Assembly (NCBI GenBank): GCA_013365365.1
Contig: JABVXU010000029.1
Span: 62,001 to 126,000 of the forward strand
From: Cruorifilaria tuberocauda
Taxonomy: Eukaryota; Nematoda; Chromadorea; Rhabditida; Onchocercidae
Direction of reading: 5' to 3'
Length of the DNA stretch: 64,000 nucleotides
The notes below the pieces were generated by a model. It searched no databases. It was given only the letters and a program-made list of their open reading frames with translations, and was not told the DNA's origin. Shown here in pieces: positions 46,835 to 59,930 of this stretch. Position numbers and translations under genes: made by a program. Numbering within the stretch: position 1 is the stretch's first letter; every line of letters starts with the position of its first letter.

Positions 46835-48133
46835 TTAATACTTGTCTATTAATTAATCACTTTCTTTTTTCTTTTCTTTCCCTCTTCTTTTTCCTTACCT
46901 TCATAATCTTCTTTGCTTTTATTTTTGCCCAAAATGCTTTCATTTCACATTCTTTTTTTCTTCCACTTCTCTGGAACTTGTTGATTGCATAACATTTCTT
47001 TTTTATCTTTCATTCTTTTCTTTTTTTTCCCATTTATATTTTCAAAATTATTATTGGAGAAGAAGGAAAAGAAAGAAGTTAGCTTATTCAATTGTGTATA
47101 AAAGATATTAAGAAAAAAACATAAGAACAATTTCATTCAAATGCATCTGTTTCTTTTATCTGAAACTTTTTTTCTAAAAATCGAAACTATATTAAAAAGA
47201 AGAAAGAAAGTGTTCATTTAATTATCTATTTTCTAACATGGTCATTGAATCTGGGTAATGATAAAAGTGACAAGAGGGAAAGAATGCAATCAAATAGTTA
47301 TTGATTTCCTTTCTTCGTTCTTAGATATGAAATTTGAATTACAGGTATTCAAATTTTTCAAAGACGAAATGTTATTAATAACAATTTGAAAAATGTTTTG
47401 CTAAGAATGCACTTACTTTTGTTATCAGTGAATATCTTTAATCACAGAAAAAAACTATGCAAAATTGAGTTTCAAATAATAAATTATTATTTTAGATTAT
47501 GCTTGTTTTCATGATAATAATGAACAAATTCGCAAAATAAATTACAAATTTGTATAATAAATCAATAATTGTAATGTGTTGCAATATACAAAGATATTCT
47601 TCTATGTAAAACAAATTTTCGGAAAACTTCAATATTTTTATGCATAAGATATCAATTTCTGAATAGCAATTAATTTGTGATTGGTAATTTTAATTGAATG
47701 TAAAATGTCTTGCAATGCTTAGTCTCACATTAAACATTAAGCCAATTTTTGAGCTTTCACTTAAAAAGTACGATGGATTTCTGTTTTATTTTTAAAATCA
47801 TTCGTTATTTGCTTGCTATACTGCTAATTTCTTCAAAAACAAAAAAAAAACGGCAGAAATCAAACCAAAAAAGCATGTCAAAAATTAAGCTGAAGAAAAG
47901 CTTTTTTCCTTCAATTTTTTCTTGAACTAAAGATTTAATTTTTCATCTTCATTCTTTTTCATGGACATATCAGAACAACAGGAATTGGTAATATAATAAA
48001 TGACTGATAGTTGTCTTGTAACTTGTTGAAACTTGTTCAACACAAACAATGCAAAATATGTTCATTCTTCTTTTTTCTCCGATCAAATTAGAAATTTTGT
48101 CTTTAGTTGACAGATGTTGATAATAATGATTAT

Positions 48134-48408
48134 GAATTGAACTGATACCGATAAAGTAAATGAAAAGTAAAATTAAATCATAAATTTCCATAATTCTTAT
48201 TTAATTCCATCAAATAATTTTTATTCAACCACTAATTCAGCTTTTTATTTTTAACTATTTCGGCAATTACTCAATTATTTGCTGACCTCTTGTGAATAAT
48301 TTACATCATTATTTCATACGAAAAAACACAGAATATAAGTATGATTTGGAAAAATATTTCATGATTTAATTTTACTTTTCATTTACTTTATCGACATCGG
48401 TTCAAATA
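48134..48408. repeat. Foldback repeat: 48-bp inverted arms around a 179-bp spacer
   Basis: 48149-48181 and 48361-48393 are perfect reverse complements over 33 bases. The match continues outward for about 15 more bases on each side with three differences, so the arms are about 48134-48181 and 48361-48408. The spacer is 48182-48360. No target-site duplication was recognised by eye. Confidence 0.85.
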
Positions 48409-50040
48409 CAGTTGTTTTATTCAATGGTCGTGTTTTCTCAATAAATCATTAAAATAAATATTGAACAAATTGTTTCAAACATGAACATATATGTATACTT
48501 ATACATAATTCGAAGAAAAAAGTAAAGGAAGAAAACGAGTTCATCAAATTAAAATCTTATCAACAGTTCATAAAAGTGGAAAAGAAATTTATCAGTACGT
48601 GGAACGTTGATAATTTTCGATAAATAAAAAATTTTGTTCTCATACCTTATCAGCATAATAATGGATGAAAGAAATTTTATTAAATGTAATATTCAGTTAG
48701 GGTTAATTAATTAATTGAAAATACTGATATGCTTTGTTGCATCATTTTGAACTTTTCCCAAGTGAAAATTTCTCGAAAACAATAAAAAAACTACCGTTTG
48801 ATATTCCGCTTTCTAAAACAGGTTCCCCGGTAGAAATGCTAAGTGATCGAAGAAGGAAGAAGAGCGGGGGAAGAGACGGGGAATCCTGATTTACACATAT
48901 CATACACTAACCATACAAGCTTTCAAAATTGTTTAAAATTTCATTCACAATGGAAAATGAGAAAGTACTACACTATTTGAAAAATTTTACAATAACAATA
49001 TTAAGAGGTAAAAAATGAAGAAATTTTAAAAAATGAAAGTATAAATACGAATAATATATAAGTAATAGAAATAAGTATAAATATAAATAAAAATGAAAGG
49101 TTTAAAAAAGCGATAATTTTCGGATGAAACAAGAAAATCCTTAACTTTTATTCTTCTTTATTTCATTACCATTTACAATTTCAACCTTAAAATCTCAAAT
49201 TTCTTTTATGTTTGACTTTTTTATTTCCTTCTTGGTACTGTCATTGATAAATTGATAAATTGTGTAATATATTTTTCCTTTTCCAATTGGTAAATTGTAA
49301 AAACGATAGAGATTTAAATTATTTTAAAACTTACTGTACCAATAAGAATTATGATTCAACCAAAAATTAACATCAAAAATTGTCATATTGAAAAAATTTG
49401 CAAATTCATCTGATGAAAAAACCTCAATTTTTCTCGACATAATATATTGTTTCAACTTTTCAAGAAAATAATACGAAAAAAACTTCGAAAAGAATTCAAT
49501 TTATATTCCAAACACAAGCTTGAAACAAAGACTAATTAATACTAAAATGTTAATTAAACTTAACAGTTACTGACTATGTGCCTTCGAAAAGTTTCGAAAA
49601 ATTACAGCTATTTATGCAGTAAAAAAAATATACCTAAAATTTACAAGGATATTGGTAAAAGAAACTTCGAGAGTATTTTATTGAAATTTCTATCCGATTA
49701 TGAAAGTTCCAGTAACATGTGACATCCGTCTAATGCCTATTTTACAGCTCGTCCTTTTCCTTCTAACGTGGCGTGGTTTGGGAGGTTCGGAAAGTTGGGG
49801 ATTAACATGTTACTCACGTAGCAATGTTGACATTTTGTTTCAGCATTCCCATTGATCAATTCATATTTTAGCGAATAATTTGGTTGAATAAGTATGAAGG
49901 AAAACTTTTTTCATGTACAAAATTGAGTAAACTCTATACTCAAAGAAGGCACTTATCATTTATTAGAACGGAATATTGATTCGGAATCATGATTTATTCG
50001 GATGATTTACAATTTGATTTTCTTTTTTGAATCTAATTTA

Positions 50041-50054
50041 CTGTTTTCAGTTTG
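50041..50054 (+). promoter_or_regulatory. Candidate trans-splice acceptor before the ICE2-like start codon
   Basis: CTGTTTTCAG ends at 50050, four bases before the ATG at 50055. This fits spliced-leader addition. An in-frame continuation of a cis-spliced upstream exon is the alternative. Confidence 0.45.
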
Positions 50055-53000
50055 ATGGACGAAGAATGGCGCGGTTCACAAGCTGCTTCACGCTGTCCAT
50101 TCCTGAATTCAAATGCCGATCTAAATACCATTATTTCCCATAATATGTTATTTTGTGATCGTTGTCGTGATGAACAAATATTAGAGAAAACGAAAGGAGA
50201 GGAGATTCTGTTTGTCAACAATCCACCATATTGGGCATTACTATCGAAAAACGAAGGATCTTGTGGTAGCGGTTTATTACTATTATATTTTTTAATGAAT
50301 CGATCTATCTGATAAGTCTAGTAACCTTATCAATCACTCTCTATTTTCACTATGATTAGAGTATATTGAGCAAAATTTGCCTGAAACACAGTCAAATTAT
50401 TAAAAGATTTTTGTTCTCTTTGTTGATCAAAGAAAGAAAACAAACGAACAAAAGGGATCAGTTTCAAACTATTTATGAATCAGGTGATAACAAATCAGTC
50501 TCATCAAAAGACTGCACTCAAAGAAGGCCAGCAATTACCGCTGTTTGTGGTTCACGGAATCAGGTTGAAAATTTTGAAAATACCGAGAAGTTGAGAAAGT
50601 GGAGAAAAGAAAATGAAACACTAAATGCTCAGGAACTAAGGCTTAAAGTTACCAGATCGGCAAAGCAGGAGTCAGGAAAGCGTGAGGCGAAAATACCAAC
50701 TAATATTGCTCTTCATAAATTGGCCAAACAAGGTTATTCAAAGTAAGTATAAGGAATAATGATTTCTTTAATACTTTAGTTCTTTCTCTTTTTCTAATTT
50801 AGGTAGAATTTTATTTACAAACAACACAGCTTATTCTTTTTTCACTTTACATATTCATTTTCCTGTACTGTACGAGCACTGTGATCATCTGTTTTTTTCG
50901 AGTTTTCTTTTAAACAGTGAATACTTTGTTATAAGAGAAGCTTAGAAAATTGAAATCAGTTTTTCTCTGTTTCTTCACGTCTATAAAGCCGTGATATATT
51001 TCAGCATGATGAGATCAAATAGACATTTCCAAATTTCTTAATTATTTAATTTTTTCAACTATTCATTTATTTTCAGGGAGGAAGCGTTGCAGAAGTATGT
51101 TGAAAAGCAACGCGAAAAGGCTCATGCCAAATCAGAGAACGATAAAGTTCAAGTGCGATTCACGATATTTCGATTTGCATTTTTTCAAAAAAAATAGGAC
51201 TAGAAATTGCTTGATCCTTTCGCATTTTTTTAGAAAGACATAATCGAAATCAGTATTTAATATCTCTCGCTAATCAGGTTAGAAATCAGTATTTACAAAA
51301 ATTCTAATTTTTTTTCAGATTGATCGAGAAGATATGCCATGGGCACCACCATTTCCAAAAATACTGAGAAAATATCGTTCGGTTATACAAAGGCCTATTG
51401 ATCATCAGCGTTATGTTGCTATAATATCTAACTTTCTGAACGCTAATCATTCGCAGCCACGCTTTCAACAAAATCGGCAGGAAGTGCGAGTCAGTATTCA
51501 ACTTATTATATATCGATAAAAACGTCTAGACTCGTTCTATTTTTTAATTAATTTAATTTGGTTTCTTAATTTCCTTATTTGGTTTTATAAAATGTATTCT
51601 CCAATATTTGAGTTGTAACATTACAATCAAACGTAAGTTGAAAAATGAAGCTGTTTTTTATGTGAAAAAGTCAAAATTATTTGTTAATTTACGTTTTTCA
51701 TGTCATGTTCAGAAATTTTGATATGCTTTTAGATTATGGATGAAAAATTGAAGGACGAACGTATGCAATACCAAAAATTGGTCTTACAGAGCCTCCGTTC
51801 TAGAAAAAAATCCGTATATGCTTGCAGGAATCAGCGAGCTATCTCCTATATTTTGGTATGAGGCATTTGCTATTGCTCAACTGTAGAGTAGTCAATGAAA
51901 ACAAAAGCAGATTTAAATTCTTCATGAATAAAACTTCAAGATAAATCAATTTTTCAAGTAATTCTTTTGAGAAAATGTGTTATATTTCGTGTATAAAATA
52001 TTAATATCTAATGATCCAACTGGTTACATTATTTTGAAAATTCAGCCATTCAATAGTAAATTAAATAAGATAGTTATCAGATTTTTCACTTCAATAGATT
52101 GATATATTTGTGCATATTTAGGATCGATTAAGATCTCGTGCCCTATCACTACATAGTCAATATGGTCCATCAATCTATGATGATGAGATGAAGGATTTAA
52201 CGGTTGACGCATTAACGGTTTTAACAAAAAAGGCTGTACTCTATGGGGGTAGAGTACCGAAAATTACTTTACCAAATGAAAGACGTCGCTTTATATTTAA
52301 TCGTTTGGTTGAGGATATATCGACACAGTATCCACGAACAGAAAAAACAAAAGTTTATAATTTTTTGATGCTTCATTTTTAAATTTTTATTGGACAATAT
52401 AATTTATGAACATTACATTCTGTTGATCTCTGTTTATCTTTAAAGATAAAGTTCTACATCTGCTGATATCATTGAATTTTTGTTTTAGTATCCTCTTGAA
52501 TCAGATGAATTTGCGATGCATTTAGCCGTCAAATATGGAATTCGTGTAGTAATGTGTTCAAGTAGTGCTTTGAAGATGTTGTGCAATCCATGGATTGCTG
52601 ATTCTTCAACATACCTAATACCGGTTGTAGTGAAACGAAGCTTTAGTGAAAGGACGAGTAAGTTTTAGCTTTAAAAATTTATAAAAAATAACTGTCCATG
52701 TAATCCTTGATTAGTCTTCGATTTGTTTATTTTTGATGAAAGGTTGCTAATTAAAGAAAAAGTCGTTCGGAAACTTGTTAATCCAAGATTTTTTTCAATT
52801 ATGGAAACTGTTTTTTCTTAGATCGTTTTGAAAATGTGTGTCTTGTCAGCAAGCCGTGCATCGAAACGTCAATTAACGGTCCTTCATTATGGCGGCGATA
52901 TTTGAAGTTTTCTGTGAAATTAGCAATTCATAGTGATTTAAAGAAAGCAGTGGATGAGAAAATGTCAGTAAAAACGGATGGACGACAGCGAATGAACCGT

Positions 53001-55582
53001 GCAAAACTGGAACAAGCTAATAAAATGAAAAAAGGTAGCCAAGCACTAATAGTTGTTTTTATTTTTGAAATCCTTTTTTTGGAAAATACATTAACCAACT
53101 TGACGGAATGTATTCACATACAATTCAATCGGATTTAGCATGAAATTGGTGGATCATCTTATCATAGCAGAACTATATTTTTTTTAATTTTTTCTTAAGA
53201 GACAAATGATGAAAACAATATGATAATTGTTGATGAAGTTGGTAATACCGATCAAACATTTACAAATCCACCGTCAAATGCAATTAGCAGAAAAGAAGTT
53301 GATGACAATGAAAGTATAGAAACTATTGTTGTGCCATCATCCTCATCAACATCAGTTGCTACTGCGTATGTCCCATTTTAATTGTGGCATTCAAGAAACA
53401 AATTTGGTTTATTGAACATCTCCAGTAAATTTAATCAAACTATATTTTTTAAATAAATTCTTCTGGTTATCTTACTGTGCGCGGATTATCATAAATTTTG
53501 GCATATTCCATGATTTTCAGATTTATATGTTGTTTATACATTATAATTTATAAAAATATGTATTTGTATGGAGAATCCTATTTAAAATTGAATTGTTAAT
53601 TTATTTCTTTAAATTTATTATTTCCTGTTACACTGTATTACTTTCAGAGTTTGTGATGACATTCTTGGTGATATTATGAATGAAATGGGCACCGGTGATA
53701 ATGGTATTGTAAACGATTATGGAGGTTTCTTTGGATTTTAGAACAGATACTTTTTTGATTATATGAAAGCCAACATTTAGTGAAATTATATGGTAGTCCA
53801 AGTTTATTAAAAACAAAAATATTTACATAAATGCATACCATTTCTTCAGTTCACTGATCTTTTTTGATATGGTTAGAAATTAACTTTTTTTCAAATTACT
53901 TCACTCTAGGAGTGGATAAGAATTCTGATCTTTCTTCATTTAACGGCGCTGATATCAATAAACGTTATACATTATTTTCACTTGGGCATGACGGTATGCA
54001 AGATGTAGATCTAATTATACGAGCCAATAATGACGGTATTGACGGAATGGGAAATGAACTGAGTATTGTTCATAAAATCGAATATGCCGCTGAATTTGGG
54101 GCTGAGGTTTGAGATTTCGGAAATTTTTTGAAGAGGAAGGAAAGTTAGCAAGCATTACGAAAAAAAGATCGATTTCATATAATTGAGAAGAGATAGTTTA
54201 GCTATTCTTTCAAGTTAATTTTCATCTTTTTTCTTCAAAATTCTCATTTCAGAGAGTGGATGATGAAGAATTGTTACACGATTATTTTCGTTGCAAATTA
54301 AAATGTGCCTCACAGCTTGTTCGCTTAAGGTGTTGCTTCAACTTTTACTTAGCTGCTCTTTCTTTGCTTCTTTTTACAAATATTCACCGTTAGATTTAGT
54401 TTGAATTTAGGTTTAGAATTTATTGTTTCTAATGAATTCATTAAAATTATTTCATTAGCAATTATTTCTAATAAACAGATATTTATGTTTATTTGTAGAA
54501 TACATTATTCAGAGCAGCATCTTCTGCAAAGGGAGCGTTATAATGAAAATATGTTAACTGCAAATCGACCGGATCTGCGGAAACTGTTGGTGTATTTTTC
54601 ATTTTGAAGTATAAATTTATAAAAATAACATATAAACAAGATTGATACAATTGCAAATCAAATATGGTGATCTGCAAAAGTTTTCGCACAAGTGGAATTA
54701 ATATTTGATCTATTTTTTTCGAAATTACTAGTTGGTTTAATCGTTTTTACAATATAATGATGGAATTGACCGTACCATGTTGCAGCGCTGAAGAACGAAC
54801 ACAACGGCTGAAAAAGATAGTCGTGAAATTAGAATCTCTTCAACCGGGTAGCTATCTGATTCGAAAGGAAGGAAATAAAATACAAATTTTACTTCCGACG
54901 GATGAAATGTAATTTCTTAAAATTTCTTCAATATCGATTACGACGATTTTTAGCTGTATATTCGAAAGATAGCTTCGAGGACATTAGCTCAAAATCAGAG
55001 CTTAGGCGCGATAGATATCGCTCTTCGTAGATTTTTTTTCTAATTAGAGTCAACTTTCTTGTTTCTTTTCAGAAATGGTGTATATTTGACAGAGAAGCAA
55101 TTGAAACAACTTCATTTCGACGAACGTTTACCGCCAGTTGAAGAAGTTTTTCGTGGTATTGACGAGCATTTAGTACTTGTATATCATATTATACAGAAAC
55201 GAATACCAGCCTCATTTGGAGCCAAAAGAGGTAATGTCATATCGAAAAATCCAAGAAAACAGCAAAATAATAGTGCGTTCATAGCTTCATCTTAATTATC
55301 CATCGCTGTTTCTTAAAAAAAAATTTGGTTTCAGTTCTGCTTCGTATTCTTTTAGCTTCAAATAAAGTTTCAGATGCAGCATTACTCGCCAATGATCGAC
55401 AAGTTTACCGTCAGCCCAAGAATGTCGATGACTCGAAGGAAGTAAATAGTACACAAGAAAATATATCGTTAATTCAACGATCCAAAAGACGTAGAAAACG
55501 TAATCGGAATTCTAGAGGCGGTTCAAGAATCCCTAGTGGCGGCAAATGTTCACGATTCATTGATTTCGATGCGCCTCATTGA
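50055..55582 (+). CDS. ICE2/NARG2-like protein (little elongation complex subunit 2 candidate)
   Basis: Sixteen plus-strand exons join in phase to 889 aa: 50055-50265, 50433-50742, 51077-51152, 51319-51489, 51733-51855, 52122-52352, 52489-52657, 52822-53034, 53200-53365, 53648-53703, 53910-54106, 54253-54329, 54499-54585, 54732-54908, 55073-55230, 55335-55582 (stop TGA). The middle has GIRVVMCSSSALKMLCN, a beta-strand/helix block, then LIPVVVKRSF. The C-terminal third has YTLFSLGHDG, DLIIRANN, IVHKIEYAAEFGAE and LKKIVVKLESLQPGSYLIR, an order that resembles the NARG2 C-terminal domain of ICE2. The tail is basic (KRRRKRNRN), a likely nuclear signal. Human ICE2 is about 980 aa and works with ELL/ICE1 in snRNA transcription. 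The gene itself is secure; the family call rests on remembered patterns. Exons 1-3 have alternative borders (exon 2 acceptor is weak; exon 3 may end at 51146). Confidence 0.6.
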
Positions 55583-56308
55583 ATACGAAAATTTTAAAAC
55601 TTATCGATATCTGACGGCTAACGTGTTCGAATGTTTTTGTTCCATTTGTATTACCTTATACTCTGCCTAAGACTTCATTTTTAGTCTTAATTTTAAATTC
55701 AAAGATTTAAACTCTTAAATACCATAATTTTTTTGTAAAATGATCTCATCAGTGTTTAGCCTATTTATTCATAATTCGCTTTTGTTGACTACATTTAAAT
55801 GGTTTTCATTCTGCAAATGCATTATGAATACCAATTTTGAATTGTTTTGCTGCAGAATTTAAATTTCCTTCGAGGGCCATTTATCTAGTAGCTCTTTAGC
55901 AATCAAATTTATTCATATAAATATCAAAATAAAAACAAGAAAAACATAAACAAAAATGCGCGAATGAAATGGAGAACATTTTAATATGTTCTTCTGAAAT
56001 TAAAATAAATCGAATTTTCATGACGAAAATTTAAATAAAGCCGTTAAAACAAAATAATTTTAGCATCTTTAGCTTCTGATATTCTCTTTACAACGAAATT
56101 AAGAATTAAGAAATGTGCAAAACACTGGATAATATTTGCAATCGTTCTTACAGTCTGACTGTATGAAATAGTATCCAGTGAATATGAATTTCCTGGCAAT
56201 TTGATCCGCTGTATATACTATCTTCCAGAAGGAGAAACTGATGTCCTATTTAATTATTATAAAATACAACAGAAGTTAAAGGGGATTATTTACCAGAGGT
56301 CACAGAAG
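55583..56308. other. Short gap between convergent ICE2-like gene and SF3A3
   Basis: The 3'UTR space of two convergent genes. AATAAA-type words occur near 55927 and 56033 for the plus-strand gene. No coding segment was seen. Confidence 0.5.
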
Positions 56309-59300
56309 TCACAGAAGCCCTTGCCTTTTAAGATCTTCGAATGTTCGTTTATTGACGACATTCCCAGCAGAATCCTCAAATTCTTCATCATGTTCGGGAT
56401 TCCATTTCAGCGATTCTTTCTGTCGTCGTATTTTTCCCCAAAGTTCAACAGCATCAGAAATTTTCGTAATATTGGCGAAATGTGCCGTATTCGGGATCCC
56501 AAGGCAACGCATACCATGAGAATGACGCCACTCCTAAATTTGAAGAAATTGTAAAATGTTCAAATATTGAAATCTTTGACGATAGATTATGAAAGGAATA
56601 TTACTCATTTAGCATTCATTAAAAGTCACTGAAGAACTCAATAGTTATATCTGTATTTTAGAACTCATAAATCACAAGCAAAAATAAAGGATTTATGTAC
56701 GAAATTCACATACATTAAAATGTCGTTGAAATGCCTTCGGTCCTTTGTAAACTTGATTACCGCAAATTTCACATGGAAAAGATATATTGAGGCCATGCAA
56801 CTTGTATAGCCAATATGGAATTGGTTTACCATCCCATCCTAACGGCAAATTTTTGGGATTATATGGAATGCTATCATCTTCATCATCATCTGACACATCG
56901 TTTATGTCTTCCTCTTCTTCCATACTTTCACCAACACCTCGTGCCTGTTTTCTTTCTACATTTTCTTTGGTAGCTTCCCTTTCATCATTTAATAAAGATG
57001 ATAACCTGAAATTATCTGTTATTCCCATGTTAAAACTTATAAACAATGGATTAGCATGGTGTGATCTAAATACATTACTAAAGAGCAGTTTTCCGGATGA
57101 TAAATCAAGTCATTTCCTATCTTTAGGCGAATCAATAATACTTAAGTTTCTTATCACCTAACAAAATTTTGGTTAAATGAATGAAATAAATGCAGATATG
57201 CGGGCAAGCATGAATATGCAAATATGTGGAATTTAATCAACTTTTGAATAAATGAATATAAACTTGAATGAAAAAATAAGCTTGAATGAATGGCTGTGTC
57301 ATAATTTTACATATGTATGCCTAACATATTATTTAAATATTTTAGATCGAAATACTCTATAGCTAATTCAACAAGTTTACTATGCGTTGAATTTTTTGCA
57401 TTGTTTGAGCAAATGCATTAATCCTATTCCCGAGTTGTTTTAATCAGTGTACTAATATTAGCTGAAGTTGAAAGTATCTGAGGATACACGAAATTGCTGA
57501 CATTTGCAATGACCTTACACACGACACTAGGACCAGTTACGTCAAAAAAAATATCATGCCGTTGAATGTGTGCTTCCAATCGTGCTGTTTGATGCAATTT
57601 TAACTGTTCCTTCTGATCCATATCATGACGTTTTGCTAACGCTGTCTTCTCCATTTCACTCAATTTATGTCCTTTAGTTGCAAATAATCGTTCTGCTCTC
57701 TCCTTCAGTGTACTAAAAATGGCACCACTTCGGAAATTATCACGTTGAATCAGTAGTTTTTCAAGTAAATCAACTGATTTTAATTTTTAAATCGATGCAA
57801 TGAAATTCGAAATTCACCGATTGAAATTTCATTGCTCATGAATCTCTTTGTTTTTTCTTTGCGATTTTATAGCTATACTAAATTAGACGAACCCGCCACA
57901 TTTTAAACCAAGTGCAATAAGAGCAGATTTTAGACGATCAAGTCCAAGTGCTTCCAAATCTGCAGCTGTTTCGAATGACGAAAGATCTAAGTAAGCGCCA
58001 GAATGTGCCAATGCACTATGCTGATCTCGACTCCATCCTGAGACTGTGCCTAAATAGTGAATTACATATTTTTACTCACTATGATTCTTAGTTGTGCCCA
58101 TTTAAATGCATGTTTTGTTGGAATCAGAAAGTATTCATACATTTAATAACTCAACATTTTTAACGAGGGGAATTTTAAAATAGTAAACTAACAAACCTTC
58201 CTCCCACTTCTTATTAAATTCAGTGTCAGCTTTCTCAAATTCTTCATTCACATCAAGCAAAGGACGCGTCCGTGCGAGAAAAGTAATTAGATATTCTTTC
58301 AGAGATCCAAGATATTCACGATAGCTACCAGTTTTTTTTGAACTCACTGGGATATCCGCAAAACGATCAAAATTACTTAAGAATGCCAGATAATCCATTC
58401 TCTAAAAAATGAAATAAAAGATGAGATGTAATTAGAACAAAAAGATGTCTCCATATGCTCTAAACAAGAGCAGCCTGCCAAAGACTTCCCAAAAACCTAC
58501 GACATACCTCAATTATAAAGTTGATTTAAAAAATTTGTATTAGTGCTTAAAATTTGAACTCATTGATTCGCAAAGTAGAGGAAATATAGCAGTAATTAGT
58601 ACGAAGCCAACGGGAGATTTTGTCCGTATTTTAAATCTGATTTGTGTAAGTTTTCATGTTCATGTTACAACCACTAAAAAGACTAATTTAGCTATAGTCG
58701 CTTAAATTGTCAATAATTATTTCATGCTTCAATAGTGCATAGCATAGCCCTCCCTTACCATAGTTAAGTAACCGCTCAAGATACATCTTTTTGAATGACT
58801 AAATATAATTTCTTAATGACTTGAACATTACAAAGAAAAATAAAAGTATCAAAAAAGAATAATGATCAAATTATGACAATTCGTCAAAAGCAAACCTTCA
58901 CTCCCTTAATGTTAATATATTTGTCGTAAAGAATATGCAAATCCAGAAATCTTCCATAGCCTTCTTCATCGGTAAACTCGATTACATCTTTTTCAGCTAA
59001 TTCGATATTTTCTATAGCTTCGTTCATCTTTTGAAATTCCAAACTTAACGGTATGGCAATCTATAAAGAATTTGCAAATTTCTAAAAGAAAAGAAGTTAA
59101 AGCGTTCCGACATATTCATTGCCGGAGTAGTTCGAATCTAATTTCGATAACTAATGAGAAACATATTTGACTAACCTCATCTGGATTTCTTCTGTGCGCA
59201 TCCTTTAATGATTTCAGACGTGAGTAAAATTCCGCAAATTCGTTTGGGCCAGCAATAGCACGTAACTCCAACTTACGTGACTTATCATCATCTTCATATA

Positions 59301-59930
59301 TCAGGCGTAATTTTTTTGTAATTTCATGATATCGCTAAAACAGAAAAGTATAAATCTATATTTTAGCCAGATTTATATAGTTGACAACTGAATGGACTGA
59401 AAAAACAAAGAAACCAACTTTTAACAGATTAAAACAAATAAAGAAAAATAGATGATAAACAATTGAATAAACAAATGAAACAAATGGAAAAAGTCTTAGC
59501 TTGGCTGGAAGCAGAAAACTTAGTATATGAATTGGATTACCAAATCCTAATTAGAAAACATTTTTTGACAAGTGTAACTATAATAACTTACATCAACAAG
59601 ACGTCGTACACGATGATCACCATTTACTTTCTCTTTGTGCTGAAAATAAAACCTTATCAGCCTAAGCAAAAATGCTTCAGAAACCCTAAAATACTTTGAA
59701 GAAAAGTAATGTTAAGAAAAAGAATTCAGAAATATTCGATTCGAATTTTTGATTACAATAAACCAATCACGTCCTTCCTGTGAAGAGTTGAAGATGATCT
59801 ATACTCAACTACAAGGTGAAGTAAATATACTAACAGATTTGCGCTCATGAAGGTACTCTTTCGTCATACTATCAATCAGACGATCTCGTTCTTCATGCAA
59901 ACGTCGCTGAGTTTCCAAAACAGTCTCCAT
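56309..59930 (-). CDS. sf3a3: Splicing factor 3A subunit 3 (SF3A3/Prp9), complete
   Basis: Third subunit of the SF3A complex of U2 snRNP. Minus-strand exons 5' to 3': 59930-59835, 59637-59590, 59334-59176, 59060-58896, 58401-58197, 58049-57893, 57712-57560, 57005-56714, 56533-56309 (stop TGA). They give 499 aa, against 501 in human. Landmarks in order are [86 protein letters not shown], the matrin/U1-type zinc finger (CEIC, then HFNEWRHSH) at about residues 404-432, [16 protein letters not shown], and the end EDLKRQGLL, identical to the human end as I recall it. The intron at 57559-57006 appears to begin with GC instead of GT; only this reading gives a gapless match to the human protein. The C. 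elegans counterpart is T13H5.4 from memory. Confidence 0.96.
57006..57559 (-). other. Candidate GC-AG intron of SF3A3
   Basis: The exon ends ATT CAA CG and the intron starts GCATGA; the next exon starts with G TTA TCA after TTTCAG. The join gives [23 protein letters not shown], which aligns without gaps to the human segment LEAQIYEYVEIL...HENV. A GT donor farther on (phase 2, TTC GT|GTATCC, minus strand) would keep the frame but insert about 20 unconserved residues. Confidence 0.6.

Larger units (their letters stand above)
38740..50054. other. Long AT-rich region between ShKT exon and the ICE2-like gene
   Basis: Apart from the candidate signal-peptide exon near 41.95 kb, no coding segment is supported. 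The region holds purine/pyrimidine tracts (40.4 and 46.8 kb), a 45-bp direct duplication (42.27/42.74 kb), a degenerate 50-bp minisatellite (46.4 kb) and a foldback repeat (48.1/48.4 kb). Short open frames in it (for example 45355-45573 and 47970-48191) have A/T-driven composition and no splice-supported structure. Confidence 0.5.

Noticed and set aside
57424..57559. Open frame continuing SF3A3 exon 7 for about 45 codons to a stop
   Set aside because: Its sequence has no counterpart in SF3A3 proteins and skips the exon at 57005 that carries the conserved ENVERKQAR and zinc-finger region. It is treated as intron of a GC-AG junction.
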